NCBI RefSeq assembly: GCF_017939625.1
Contig: NZ_JAGKTC010000003.1
Coordinates: 608,923-672,922 of the forward strand
Direction: 5' to 3'
Source: Pseudoxanthomonas helianthi
Lineage (GTDB): Bacteria > Pseudomonadota > Gammaproteobacteria > Xanthomonadales > Xanthomonadaceae
Length of the DNA: 64,000 nucleotides
Shown piece by piece: positions 35,167 to 43,655 of this stretch; the stretch's first letter is position 1; each line of letters opens with the position of its first letter. The notes beneath the pieces were generated by a model. That model was given only the letters and a program-made list of their open reading frames with translations. It was not told the origin of the DNA and ran no database searches. The position numbers were made by a program, and so were the translations under genes.

Positions 35167-36248
35167 TGTTTCTTCGCTTCCGGCTCTTGAACGGCACGTT
35201 CGCGCGCGGCACGCAGTTGCTGCAGATAGCTTGCGACTGCGGCGTTGTGTTCGCCCAGCGTGGCGGTGAAGGCATGCCGGCCGCTGCCGTCGCCCAGGGC
35301 GACGAAATACAACGCGTCGCCGCCGGCCGGGTCGACCGCGGCCTTCAGCGAGTCGCGGCCAGGCATGGCGATGGGCGTCGGTGGCAGGCCGGCGCGCGTG
35401 TACGTGTTGTATGGCGTGTCGGCCAGCAGGTCGGTCTTGCGGATGTTGCCGTCGTAGGCGCTGCCGAGGCCGTAGATGACGGTCGGGTCGGTCTGCAACC
35501 TCATGCCCAGTTTCAACCGTCGCGAAAACACGCCGGCGATCTGGCGGCGCTCGTCGGGATTGCCGGTTTCCTTCTCGACGATCGATGCGAGGATCAGCGC
35601 CTCGTCGGCCGACTTCAGCGGAACGTCGGCATCGCGTGCGCGCCAGGCCTCGACCAGCGCCTTGTCCATCGCCGCGTAGGCACGCTTGAGCACGTCCAGG
35701 TCGCTTTCGCCACGCGTGTACACGTAGGTCTCGGGCAGGAAACGGCCTTCCGGGTGCTGGCCGGCATGGCCCAGCGCCGCCATCAGTTCGGCGTCGCTCA
35801 TCTGCGCGGTCTTCTGCAGCAAGGGCGTGGCATTCTTAAGCAGAGTGCGCAGCTGGCGGATGTTCCAGCCCTCGACGATGGTGACGCGGTGCTGGATGAC
35901 CTTGCCCTCGCGCATGTCCAGCAACAGCTGGCGCGGAGTCAGGCCGGGATCCAGCGCATATTCGCCGACCTTCAGCTGGCCGGCCACGTCCATGCGCCGC
36001 GCCAGCAACTGCCATTCGACGTCGTTGCCCTGGCGGATGCCGTGCTGGCGCAATTTGCGCAATACCTTGGCGAAGGAATCGCCCGGTTCGACCGACATGC
36101 TGTCGCCGGCATGCAATCCGGCGATGGGCTGGTCGGCGAAACGGTCGTAGCGCTGCCATATCCATGCGCCGAAGATCGCCGCGCCCAGCAGCACCAGCAG
36201 GGCGACGAGGACGATATTGCGGCAACCGCGTTTGCAACCTGACGCCAC
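35163..36248 (-). CDS. mltG: Endolytic murein transglycosylase MltG
   Basis: A 361-residue inner-membrane enzyme that cleaves nascent glycan strands and sets their length. One N-terminal membrane helix (IVLVALLVLLGAAIFGAWIW), then a LysM-like region (about 50-130) and the YceG catalytic domain with the active-site Glu in LILASIVEKETGNPDERRQIAG, followed by MRLQTDPTVIYGLG and YNTYTRAGLPPTPIAMPG. GTG 36248 is chosen because the frame upstream of it runs into pabB and AGGA lies about 9 bases before it; the frame has no better start at the right place. Confidence 0.92.
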   Translation of the reverse strand: MASGCKRGCRNIVLVALLVLLGAAIFGAWIWQRYDRFADQPIAGLHAGDSMSVEPGDSFAKVLRKLRQHGIRQGNDVEWQLLARRMDVAGQLKVGEYALDPGLTPRQLLLDMREGKVIQHRVTIVEGWNIRQLRTLLKNATPLLQKTAQMSDAELMAALGHAGQHPEGRFLPETYVYTRGESDLDVLKRAYAAMDKALVEAWRARDADVPLKSADEALILASIVEKETGNPDERRQIAGVFSRRLKLGMRLQTDPTVIYGLGSAYDGNIRKTDLLADTPYNTYTRAGLPPTPIAMPGRDSLKAAVDPAGGDALYFVALGDGSGRHAFTATLGEHNAAVASYLQQLRAARERAVQEPEAKKQ

Positions 36249-36297
36249 GGCGTGGGTCCTGTGGAATTCCGAGCCGGAAGGATACCTTGCCCGACCG

Positions 36298-37656
36298 TCA
36301 GCCCGACAAGGCGTTGAGCAGACCCCGGGCCTTGGCCCGGGTCTCATCCAGCTCGCGTTCGGGAACCGAGTCGGCGACGATGCCCCCGCCGGTGCGGAAG
36401 CGGACTTCGCGACCCCCGCTTTCGGCAAGCATGACCTCGGCGCTGCGGATCAGGATGTTCAGGTCGAGATCCCCGTCGCGATTCAGCCAGCCGAACGCGC
36501 CGGTATAGGCGCCGCGCGGGGTGCGTTCCAGCTCCGCGATGATCTGCATGCAGCGCACCTTCGGGCAACCGGTGATGGTGCCGCCCGGGAACACCGCGCG
36601 GATCGCCGCGCCCGGCGTCGCGTCGGCGCGCAGGCGGCCGCGCACGTTGCTGACGATGTGGTGGACGTGGGCGTAGCTTTCCACCGTCATCAATTCGTCG
36701 ACCTCGACGCTGCCCGGCACGCAGACACGCCCCAGGTCGTTGCGCTCCAAGTCGATCAGCATCACGTGTTCGGCGCGCTCCTTCGGATGCCCGGCCAGTT
36801 CGCGGATACGCGCCGCGTCGTCGTCGCCGGCGAAACGCGGGCGAGTGCCGGCGATGGGCCGGGTTTCGACTACCTCGCCGCGCACCGACACCAGCCGTTC
36901 CGGCGACGAACTGGCCACCGCGCGGCCCGCGCCGACGAACAGGCCCGCGAATGGCGCCGGGTTGGCGCTGCGCAGCCGCGCGTACAGGGCCGTGGGATCG
37001 ACCGGCGCGTCGAAGCGCGCATTCCAGCCGCGCGAGAGGTTGACCTGGAACACGTCGCCGGCGGCGAGGTAATCGAGGATGCGACCGACCCCGCGCAGGA
37101 ATTCGTCGGGCGCGTCCTCGTCGATGCTTGCCGGCGTGCGCCATTCGGACGACGCCGGCGGCGGCGCGGACAGATCGGCCTCGACGAGGTCCAGCAATTC
37201 CGCATGCCCCACTTCGGCGACGGCGACGCAGTCGCCGGTGTTGCGGTCGCGCAATACCGCGGCCGGGCAGCGCAGCGCGACGGCCGACGGGAGCGCGTCG
37301 TCGCGGCGCGGGAGTTCCAGCAGCGGTTCGACCTGTGCGGCCAGTTCGTAATCCAGCAGCAAGGCCCAGCCGCCGCGGAACGGCCAGCGCGGCTCTTCGC
37401 GCGCGATGCGCTGCGCATGCCATTGCGCATCGAGCACATCGAGGAAATCCCCCTCGACGGGAGTACCGCCGAGGTCGCGCACGACGCCATCGGGCCCGAG
37501 CCGCAGGCCCTCGCCATTGCTTGCCAGCAACAGATCCCAGCGTCCGTGCGTGGTACCCGAGGCGACCGATTCCAGCAGCAACGGATAGCGCGCAGGCGCG
37601 CGCCGATGCAACGCAAGCAGGTCGGTATCGGGTGGGAGCGGGCGGGTTTCGATCAT
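36298..37656 (-). CDS. pabB: Aminodeoxychorismate synthase component I
   Basis: A 452-residue chorismate-using enzyme of folate synthesis (p-aminobenzoate branch), working with PabA glutaminase and PabC lyase, neither of which is adjacent. Family marks: GDVFQVNLSRGW, ETRPIAGTRPRF, PKERAEHVMLIDLERNDLGRV, GGTITGCPKVRCMQII and RFRTGGGIVADSVPE. The PIAGT and GCPK segments carry active-site residues of PabB. ATG 37656 begins MIETRP; an ATG at 37668 falls inside a MITE-like repeat that covers the whole region upstream. No C-terminal PabC fusion. Confidence 0.93.
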   Translation of the reverse strand: MIETRPLPPDTDLLALHRRAPARYPLLLESVASGTTHGRWDLLLASNGEGLRLGPDGVVRDLGGTPVEGDFLDVLDAQWHAQRIAREEPRWPFRGGWALLLDYELAAQVEPLLELPRRDDALPSAVALRCPAAVLRDRNTGDCVAVAEVGHAELLDLVEADLSAPPPASSEWRTPASIDEDAPDEFLRGVGRILDYLAAGDVFQVNLSRGWNARFDAPVDPTALYARLRSANPAPFAGLFVGAGRAVASSSPERLVSVRGEVVETRPIAGTRPRFAGDDDAARIRELAGHPKERAEHVMLIDLERNDLGRVCVPGSVEVDELMTVESYAHVHHIVSNVRGRLRADATPGAAIRAVFPGGTITGCPKVRCMQIIAELERTPRGAYTGAFGWLNRDGDLDLNILIRSAEVMLAESGGREVRFRTGGGIVADSVPERELDETRAKARGLLNALSG

Positions 37657-37663
37657 GTCAGCC

Positions 37664-37757
37664 GTCATTCCAGCGCAAGCTGGAATCCACCTTGCCTTTG
37701 CCTGTCAACGCATGTGGCTTGGAAACCAAGATGGATCCCGGCTTGCGCCGGGACGAC
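37664..37757. repeat. MITE-like element with 31-bp inverted termini
   Basis: The termini 37664-37694 and 37727-37757 match at 25 of 31 positions as reverse complements, and all six differences are transitions. Each terminus is itself a hairpin (ATTCCAGC-GCAA-GCTGGAAT on the left, TCCCGGC-TTGC-GCCGGGA on the right). It is 94 bp long and fills most of the fabF-pabB gap, ending 8 bases before the pabB ATG. Confidence 0.78.
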
Positions 37758-37775
37758 GATCCATTATTCCGGCGG

Positions 37776-39014
37776 TCAGATGCGCTTGAACACCAGCGTG
37801 CCGTTGGTGCCGCCGAAACCGAAGCCGTTCGACACGGCCACGTCGATCTTGGCTTGGCGCGCGACATTGGGCACGTAGTCGAGGTCGCAGCCTTCGCCCG
37901 GATTCTCCAGGTTGATGGTCGGCGGAACGATTCCATGGTGGATCGCCAGCACCGAGAAGATGGCCTCGACGCCGCCGGCCGCGCCGAGCAGGTGCCCGGT
38001 CATCGACTTGGTCGAACTGACCATCAGCTTGTAGGCGTGCTCGCCGAAAGCGCGCTTCATCGCCAGGGTTTCGGCCACGTCGCCCAACGGGGTCGACGTG
38101 CCGTGCGCGTTGAGGTACTGGACCTGTTCCGGCGCCAATCCGGCGTCCTTCAGCGCCGCGGCCATGCAGCGCGCGGGGCCGTCGCCGTCTTCGCTGGGCG
38201 CGGTCATGTGGTTGGCGTCGGAACTCGCGCCGAAGCCGGCCAGCTCGGCGTAGATGCGCGCGCCGCGGGCCTTGGCGTGTTCGTATTCCTCCAGCACCAG
38301 CACGCCGGCGCCGTCGCCGAGGACGAAGCCGTCGCGATCCCTGTCCCACGGGCGCGAGGCGCGGGTCGGATCGTCGTTGCGGGTGGACATGGCCTTCATC
38401 GAACAGAAGCCGCCCACCGACGTCGGCGACGAACCGCGCTCCGCGCCACCGGCGACCATCACGTCGGCGTCGCCGTACTGGATCATGCGCATGGCCATGC
38501 CGATGGAATGGTTGGACGTGGCGCAGGCCGAGACCGCCGAGAAGTTCGGACCCTTGATGCCCTTGATGATGCTCAGCTGGCCCGGCAGCATGTTGATGAT
38601 GGTGCTGGGCACGTAGAACGGCGAGATCTTGCGCGGACCGCCCTCGTGGTACTTGATGGTCTGCTCCTCGATGCCCAGCAGGCCGCCGATGCCCGAACCC
38701 AGGATCGCGCCGATGCGCTCGGCATTGGCTTCGGTGACCTCCAGGCCCGAGTCCTCCAGCGCCATGAACGAAGCCGCCAGTCCGTAATGGATGAACGGCT
38801 CCATCTTCTTCACGTCCTTGGGCGGGAGGAAGCTGGTCGGGTCGAAGTCGCGGATCTCGCCCGCGATGCGGGTGGTGAACGCGGAAGCGTCGAAATGGGT
38901 GATCGGGCCGATCCCGGAACGGCCGTTGACGATGCCATCCCAGCTACTGGCGAGGTCGTTGCCCAGCGGCGAGACGATGCCCATACCGGTGATCACGACG
39001 CGACGTTGGCTCAT
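37776..39014 (-). CDS. fabF: Beta-ketoacyl-ACP synthase II
   Basis: A 412-residue condensing enzyme elongating acyl-ACP with malonyl-ACP. Catalytic Cys in [12 protein letters not shown], His in [12 protein letters not shown] and His in [12 protein letters not shown] are all present, with the glycine-rich end [14 protein letters not shown]. It follows acpP by 122 bases holding a GC-rich hairpin. FabF in related species supplies both long-chain and temperature-dependent cis-vaccenate elongation. ATG 39014 gives [12 protein letters not shown], the standard N-terminus. Confidence 0.97.
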   Translation of the reverse strand: MSQRRVVITGMGIVSPLGNDLASSWDGIVNGRSGIGPITHFDASAFTTRIAGEIRDFDPTSFLPPKDVKKMEPFIHYGLAASFMALEDSGLEVTEANAERIGAILGSGIGGLLGIEEQTIKYHEGGPRKISPFYVPSTIINMLPGQLSIIKGIKGPNFSAVSACATSNHSIGMAMRMIQYGDADVMVAGGAERGSSPTSVGGFCSMKAMSTRNDDPTRASRPWDRDRDGFVLGDGAGVLVLEEYEHAKARGARIYAELAGFGASSDANHMTAPSEDGDGPARCMAAALKDAGLAPEQVQYLNAHGTSTPLGDVAETLAMKRAFGEHAYKLMVSSTKSMTGHLLGAAGGVEAIFSVLAIHHGIVPPTINLENPGEGCDLDYVPNVARQAKIDVAVSNGFGFGGTNGTLVFKRI

Positions 39015-39091
39015 TGCGGTTTCTCCAAAGTTCTGTCCGCAGCGCGGCACGGCGCGGGCACGCTTCGCGCAAGCATGCGCCGCATATGCAC

Positions 39092-39111
39092 GGGGCCGCG
39101 TGAGCGGCCCC
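39092..39111 (-). other. GC-rich hairpin between acpP and fabF
   Basis: GGGGCCGC (39092-39099) pairs with GCGGCCCC (39104-39111) around GTGA. There is no U-tract. Located 25 bases after the acpP stop, it is suited to partial termination or 3'-end protection that lets acpP messenger exceed fabF messenger (inference). Confidence 0.5.
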
Positions 39112-39136
39112 GGCAATCCTTCACCCCGTCAGGCCT

Positions 39137-39376
39137 TCAAGCCTTGACGTGGGCCTTCACGTAGTCGATGGCCTGCTGGACCGAAGTGATCTTCTCGGCC
39201 TCTTCGTCCGGGATCTCGCACTCGAACTCCTCTTCGAGCGCCATCACCAGTTCGACCGTGTCCAGCGAGTCGGCGCCCAGGTCGTCGACGAACGACGCGC
39301 TGTTGGTGACTTCTTCTTCCTTAACGCCGAGTTGTTCGACGACGATCTTCTTGACGCGCTCTTCAATGGTGCTCAT
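39137..39376 (-). CDS. acpP: Acyl carrier protein
   Basis: A 79-residue acidic carrier. The phosphopantetheine attachment site is Ser in [18 protein letters not shown]; the family N-terminus [18 protein letters not shown] and helix III are standard. It carries acyl chains between FabD, FabH, FabG, FabF and FabI encoded nearby. The 143 bases upstream are the longest gap within this run and may contain its own promoter; no clear -35/-10 pair could be fixed. Confidence 0.98.
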   Translation of the reverse strand: MSTIEERVKKIVVEQLGVKEEEVTNSASFVDDLGADSLDTVELVMALEEEFECEIPDEEAEKITSVQQAIDYVKAHVKA

Positions 39377-39519
39377 GTGTTCTCGCTCCAGACGGAGTTG
39401 GTGGTTGTTCGGTTTGCCATCGCAGGTCGACGGCACCGGGCATAGTTTAGAGTAAACATGCGATTGCGGGCAGGTGCTCGCAACCGCAATGCAATCAATC
39501 GCTTACGGGCGATTCGTGA

Positions 39520-40263
39520 TCACGGCATGTACATGCCGCCGTTGACGTGCAAGGTTTCGCCGGTGATGTAACTGGCGGCAGGACTGGCCAGGAACGCGAC
39601 CGCATGCGCGATGTCCGCCGGCTCGCCGAGGCGGCCCAGCGCGATCTGCCGCGACAGCGCCTGTTTCGATTCCTCGGGCAGGTCCTTGGTCATGTCGGTG
39701 GCGATGAAGCCCGGGGCGACCACGTTCACGGTGACGCCACGGCTGCCGATTTCCTTGGCCAGCGACTTGCTGAAGGCGATGATGCCCGCCTTGGCCGCCG
39801 CATAGTTGGCCTGCCCCGCGTTGCCGGTCACGCCGACCACCGAGGCGATGTTGATGATGCGGCCCTTGCGCGCCTTCATCATGCCGCGCATCACCGCCTT
39901 GCTGCTGCGGTAGACGCTGCTGAGGTTGGTGTCGAGGATGGCCTGCCATTCCTCGTCCTTCATCCGCATCAGCAGGTTGTCGCGGGTGATGCCGGCGTTG
40001 TTGACCAGGATCGACACGGGGCCGAATTCCTTGGCGACGGCGTCGATCAGCGCTTCGATCTGTGCGCCGTCGGCGACGTCGAGCACGCGCCCCGCTCCGC
40101 CCGTGGCGGCCAACCGTTCGGAGATCGCGGCGGCGCCGGCTTCGCTGGTCGCGGTGCCGATCACGGTGGCGCCCTGCGCGGCCAGTTCGTCGGCAATGGC
40201 CGCACCGATGCCGCGCGTGGCGCCGGTGACGAGGGCGATTTCGCCTTTCAATGGTTCAGTCAT
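39520..40263 (-). CDS. fabG: 3-oxoacyl-ACP reductase
   Basis: A 247-residue short-chain dehydrogenase reducing 3-oxoacyl-ACP with NADPH. Cofactor motif TGATRGIGAAIADE, NNAG motif (LVNNAGITRDNLLMRM), catalytic Ser in NIASVVG, and Tyr-x-x-x-Lys in NYAAAKAGIIAFSK. The C-terminal VNGGMYMP end is typical. It is the third gene of fabH-fabD-fabG-acpP-fabF; a CGGAT-type inverted repeat separates it from fabD. Confidence 0.96.
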   Translation of the reverse strand: MTEPLKGEIALVTGATRGIGAAIADELAAQGATVIGTATSEAGAAAISERLAATGGAGRVLDVADGAQIEALIDAVAKEFGPVSILVNNAGITRDNLLMRMKDEEWQAILDTNLSSVYRSSKAVMRGMMKARKGRIINIASVVGVTGNAGQANYAAAKAGIIAFSKSLAKEIGSRGVTVNVVAPGFIATDMTKDLPEESKQALSRQIALGRLGEPADIAHAVAFLASPAASYITGETLHVNGGMYMP

Positions 40264-40287
40264 CGAGTTTCTCCAGAAAGCCTTCTT

Positions 40288-40363
40288 GACGCGGATTTGC
40301 GCGGATGGATGCGGATCAAAAGCATCTCATCCAAAAAGAGCTTGATCCGCGCCTGTCCGCGTC
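40288..40363. repeat. CGGAT-type inverted repeat between fabD and fabG
   Basis: Nested arms: GACGCGGA (40288-40295) with TCCGCGTC (40356-40363), and GCGGATCAA (40311-40319) with TTGATCCGC (40342-40350). The motif GCGGAT recurs three times on the left. It resembles the element at 18594-18640 (right arm ending CCGCGTCC / CCGTGTCC in both). It fills the fabD-fabG gap. Confidence 0.7.
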
Positions 40364-40379
40364 GATCCGTGTCCAAAAA

Positions 40380-41321
40380 TCATTTCCACTCTTCCAGCGC
40401 GCCGGCGAAATCGGCCGGCGTGCCCAATGCGCGCGCGTCCAGCGCCTTGTCGATGCGCTTGACCAGTCCGGCCAGCACCTTGCCCGGCCCGCACTCGGCG
40501 ATGCGCGTCGCGCCGCCCGCGGCCAGCGCCTGCACGCATTCGGTCCAGCGCACCGGCAGGTACAACTGGCGCACCAGCGCCTCGCGGATCGCATCGACCC
40601 CCTGGTGGACCTGCGCATCGACGTTCTGCACCACGGGCAGCCGCGGCGCGTGCCACTGCAGGCCCGCCATCGCTTCGGCCAGCCGGTTGGCGGCTTCGCG
40701 CATCAACGGCGTGTGCGAGGGCACGCTGACGGCCAGTTTCACCACCTTGCGCACGCCGCGCTCGCCCAGCAGGGCGATAGCGCGATCGACCGCCGCGGTG
40801 TCGCCGCCAATGACGATCTGACCGGGCGAGTTGTAGTTCGCCGGAACGACGACCTGCGAATCAGAAGCTTCCTTGCAGACTTCCGCGACCAAGGCATCGT
40901 CGGCACCGAGCACCGCCGCCATCGCGCCGACGCCGGCCGGTGCGGCCTCCTGCATCAGCTGGCCGCGCAGGCGCACCAGGTGCGCCCCGTCCTTCAGCGA
41001 CAACGCCCCGGCGGCGACCAGCGCGGTGTATTCGCCCAAGCTGTGACCCGCCAGGCGCGACGGCATCGCGCCGCCCTGCTGCTGCCACGCGCGCCACACC
41101 GCGATGCCGGCGGCCAGCAGCGCCGGCTGGGTGTACTCGGTGCGGTTGAGCATTTCCTCGGGGCCGCCCTGCGACAGCGCCCACAAGTCGACGCCGGCGC
41201 CGTCGGACGCTTCGGCGAAAGCCTCGCGCACGACCGGATGCAATTCGGAAAGCTCGGCGAGCATGCCCACCGATTGCGAACCCTGTCCGGGGAATACGAA
41301 AGCGAGTTGCGCTGCGGTCAC
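40380..41321 (-). CDS. fabD: Malonyl-CoA:ACP transacylase
   Basis: A 313-residue serine acyltransferase loading malonate on ACP. The nucleophile Ser is in LAGHSLGEYTALVAAG, the Arg in LVRLRGQLMQEA, and the His in VSVPSHTPLM; the N-terminal LAFVFPGQGSQSVGML is standard. The gene follows fabH, but a small plus-strand gene is set between them. FabD length and motifs are normal. Confidence 0.97.
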   Translation of the reverse strand: MTAAQLAFVFPGQGSQSVGMLAELSELHPVVREAFAEASDGAGVDLWALSQGGPEEMLNRTEYTQPALLAAGIAVWRAWQQQGGAMPSRLAGHSLGEYTALVAAGALSLKDGAHLVRLRGQLMQEAAPAGVGAMAAVLGADDALVAEVCKEASDSQVVVPANYNSPGQIVIGGDTAAVDRAIALLGERGVRKVVKLAVSVPSHTPLMREAANRLAEAMAGLQWHAPRLPVVQNVDAQVHQGVDAIREALVRQLYLPVRWTECVQALAAGGATRIAECGPGKVLAGLVKRIDKALDARALGTPADFAGALEEWK

Positions 41322-41462
41322 GCTGGATTCCGGCTGAAAAACGAGCGGCGATGATACGTTCAGACAAAGCGATTTGTCTGTACGAGTGCGTATCGTCGGG
41401 ATTACGCCGCCATCACCGGCCGCTTACCGGTCGTGTGCTGGCATGGACGAAGGAGGTGGCAC

Positions 41463-41618
41463 ATGATCCGCAAACTGGCGTCCGGCGAATACCGCCTGTA
41501 TTCGCGAAAACCCGATCCGGACACGGGCAAGCGGCGCAACCTCGGCACGTTCAAGACCCGCGCCGCCGCCGAAAGACACGAGCGCGAAGTGCAGTACTTC
41601 AAGCGCGCGAAGGGTTGA
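41463..41618 (+). CDS. 51-residue basic protein resembling an integrase arm-type DNA-binding domain
   Basis: A small basic protein (LASGEYRLYSRKPDPDTGKR, GTFKTRAAAERHEREVQYFK) preceded by a perfect GGAGGTG ribosome site (GAAGGAGGTGGCAC-ATG). Its three-strand-plus-helix pattern resembles the arm-binding (AP2-like) N-terminal domain of phage tyrosine integrases, without the rest of an integrase. It is on the opposite strand to the fab genes, in the fabD-fabH gap, ending 3 bases before the fabH stop. Function unknown; DNA binding is inference. Short proteins of this kind seem to occur singly in related genomes. Confidence 0.75.
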   Translation: MIRKLASGEYRLYSRKPDPDTGKRRNLGTFKTRAAAERHEREVQYFKRAKG

Positions 41619-41621
41619 AGC

Positions 41622-42617
41622 CTAGTAACGCAGCAGCACCGAGCCCCAGGTGAAACCGCCGCCGAAGGCCTCGAGCAGCAACAACTGGCCGCGCTGCACC
41701 TTGCCGGAGCGCACCGCCTCGTCCAGCGCCAGCGGCACCGAACCGGAAGAGGTGTTGCCGTGCCTGTCGACGGTGACGATGACCTGCTCCATCGGCATGT
41801 CCAGGCGCTTGGCCGTGGCTTCGATGATGCGCAGGTTGGCCTGGTGCGGGATCAGCCAGTCGAGGTCGTGCTTGTCCAGGCCGTTGGCATCGAGCGCCTC
41901 GTCGACAACCGAATCCAGCGCCTTCACCGCATGCTTGAAGACCTCGTTGCCGCTCATCAGGATGCGTACGCCGGCGTTGGGCTGGTCCGGCTGGAAACCG
42001 GCGGAAACGCCGACCGGATTCCACAGCAATTCCTTCTTGCCGCCGTCGGCGTGCAGGTGGGTGCTGAGGATGCCGGTCTCGCTGTCGGCCTTCAGCACCA
42101 CCGCGCCCGCGCCGTCGCCGAACAGCACGCAGGTGGTGCGCTCGGTCCAGTCGACCATGCGGGTCAGGGTTTCGCTGCCGATCACCAGCGCCGTCTTCGC
42201 CGTGCCGGCGCGGATGAACTGGTCGGCCGTGCTGAGCGCGAAGACGAAGCCCGAGCACGCCGCGTTGACGTCGAACGCAGGGCAACCGGAGGCGCCCAGT
42301 TTGTGCTGGATCAGGCAGGCGGTGGACGGGAAGATCAGGTCCGGCGTGGTCGTGCCGACGATGATCAGGTCGATTTCGGAAGCCTCGACGCCGGCGGCCT
42401 GCAAGGCCTTGAGCGCGGCCTGGTAGCCCAGCTCGCTGGTCGTCTCGCCTTCGCCGGCGACATGCCGCTCGCGGATGCCGGTGCGGGTGCGAATCCATTC
42501 GTCACTGGTATCGACGATCTTCGACAGGTCGTCGTTGGTCAGCACCTTGGCCGGCAAATGGCTGCCGGTTCCGGCGATGCGCGAATAAATACGTCCCGTT
42601 GCTGCCGGCTCGCTCAT
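41622..42617 (-). CDS. fabH: Beta-ketoacyl-ACP synthase III
   Basis: A 331-residue initiating condensing enzyme joining acyl-CoA to malonyl-ACP. Triad: Cys in [14 protein letters not shown], His in [12 protein letters not shown], Asn in [13 protein letters not shown]. The N-terminus carries about 8 extra residues before GTGSHLP. Substrate chain preference cannot be read from sequence; Xanthomonas relatives use branched and straight primers. It follows rpmF directly; plsX, often set between rpmF and fabH, is missing. Confidence 0.96.
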   Translation of the reverse strand: MSEPAATGRIYSRIAGTGSHLPAKVLTNDDLSKIVDTSDEWIRTRTGIRERHVAGEGETTSELGYQAALKALQAAGVEASEIDLIIVGTTTPDLIFPSTACLIQHKLGASGCPAFDVNAACSGFVFALSTADQFIRAGTAKTALVIGSETLTRMVDWTERTTCVLFGDGAGAVVLKADSETGILSTHLHADGGKKELLWNPVGVSAGFQPDQPNAGVRILMSGNEVFKHAVKALDSVVDEALDANGLDKHDLDWLIPHQANLRIIEATAKRLDMPMEQVIVTVDRHGNTSSGSVPLALDEAVRSGKVQRGQLLLLEAFGGGFTWGSVLLRY

Positions 42618-42703
42618 GCTTTCTCCGAATGGATGTCACCGCCCGGCCGCGGGCCGGGGACGCCGCTGGCGCCGCGGCATGGGGCCGCGGCGCGGAGTGC
42701 AGC

Positions 42704-42898
42704 TTATTCTTCGTCGACGACGACGGCCTTGCTGGCGATCACCTTCTTGCCGCGGTAGTAACCGTCGGCGGTGACGTGGTGGCGCAGGTGGGTCTCGCCG
42801 CTGGTCGGATCGGTCGACAGCTGCTTGGCGGTGAGGGCGTCGTGCGAGCGGCGCTGGCCGCGGCGGGACGGGGTGACGCGGGACTTCTGGACAGCCAT
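42704..42898 (-). CDS. rpmF: 50S ribosomal protein L32
   Basis: A 64-residue ribosomal protein of the usual length, beginning [20 protein letters not shown] and containing [18 protein letters not shown]. The zinc cysteines found in some L32 proteins are absent, as in other proteobacteria. It lies 77 bases after yceD and 86 bases before fabH, the widely conserved yceD-rpmF-(plsX)-fabH order that links ribosome and lipid synthesis. Confidence 0.97.
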   Translation of the reverse strand: MAVQKSRVTPSRRGQRRSHDALTAKQLSTDPTSGETHLRHHVTADGYYRGKKVIASKAVVVDEE

Positions 42899-42975
42899 GG
42901 TATTGCTCCGATATCAGTTGGATCTAAGTGGTTTTTTAGTTGTATTGCATTTTGGAAATGCTGCCACCGAGATGG

Positions 42976-43500
42976 TCAGTTCTTCTTGAACGTCGCCAGC
43001 GCCGCGAACGGATTGGCCTTGGCGACTTCCTCTTCCCGTGCCGGCCAATCGGCCTGCACTTCCGGCGCGTCCGGGTTCACCGGCACCACCGGTACTGCCA
43101 GCACCAGCTCGTCCTCGATCAGGTCGAGCGGATGCAATTGCCCATCCTCGGGCACCAGTAACGCTTCATAGTCCGGCGGCAACGCGGATTCCTCCGCTTC
43201 GTCGCGAACCAGCCCCAGCCGCTGCTCGATCCGCACCGGGAACAGGAAACGTTCCAGGCTGCGTTGGCACAGCAACGGCAGCTCGGCCTCGATCCGCAAC
43301 TGCACGTAAGGCACCTGCAACAACGCATCCTGGTCGAATTCGAGCGTGTAGCTCGCTTCGCCTTGTGCGTCGTGCAACAGCCCCTGCAGCCGGGTCAGCG
43401 CCGACAGGGCCACCCGCCCCTCGAAACCGCGTCGCGCCGCAACCATGCGCCAGGCATCGACAGCCTCGGGCACGCGCGACGACGGTGATTCGGTGGACAT
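42976..43500 (-). CDS. yceD: YceD family protein (DUF177)
   Basis: A 174-residue protein of the DUF177 family, implicated in 23S rRNA accumulation in bacteria and plants, precise role uncertain. Seen: LPLLCQRSLERFLFPV with the conserved Cys-Gln-Arg, and the acidic ALLVPEDGQLHPLDLIEDELVLAVPVVP with the NPFAALATFK end that is most conserved in the family. It is the first gene of the fab run; a promoter-like sequence with a palindrome in its spacer sits right upstream. Confidence 0.9.
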   Translation of the reverse strand: MSTESPSSRVPEAVDAWRMVAARRGFEGRVALSALTRLQGLLHDAQGEASYTLEFDQDALLQVPYVQLRIEAELPLLCQRSLERFLFPVRIEQRLGLVRDEAEESALPPDYEALLVPEDGQLHPLDLIEDELVLAVPVVPVNPDAPEVQADWPAREEEVAKANPFAALATFKKN

Positions 43501-43509
43501 AAGCGCGTG

Positions 43510-43539
43510 ATTTTGAAGGGTATTCACCCTTCGTGTCAA
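43510..43539 (-). promoter_or_regulatory. Candidate promoter of yceD-rpmF-fab with a spacer palindrome
   Basis: On the minus strand TTGACA (43539-43534), an 18-base spacer, then CAAAAT (43515-43510), 10 bases before the yceD ATG. The spacer is almost entirely the palindrome GAAGGGT-GAAT-ACCCTTC (43532-43515, 7-base perfect arms). A repressor bound there would block RNA polymerase. The transcription start would be at about 43503, so the leader is nearly absent and the true -10 might be displaced. Confidence 0.5.
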
Positions 43540-43655
43540 TCCATGGTGCACTGCGGTCTGGCGTATCGCGGACCCGGGACGGGAGCCACAAACTCCATGA
43601 ATATCAGCTAGTTACCACAACCAATCTCGACCGTAACGCCCCTCCCGGGACGAGC

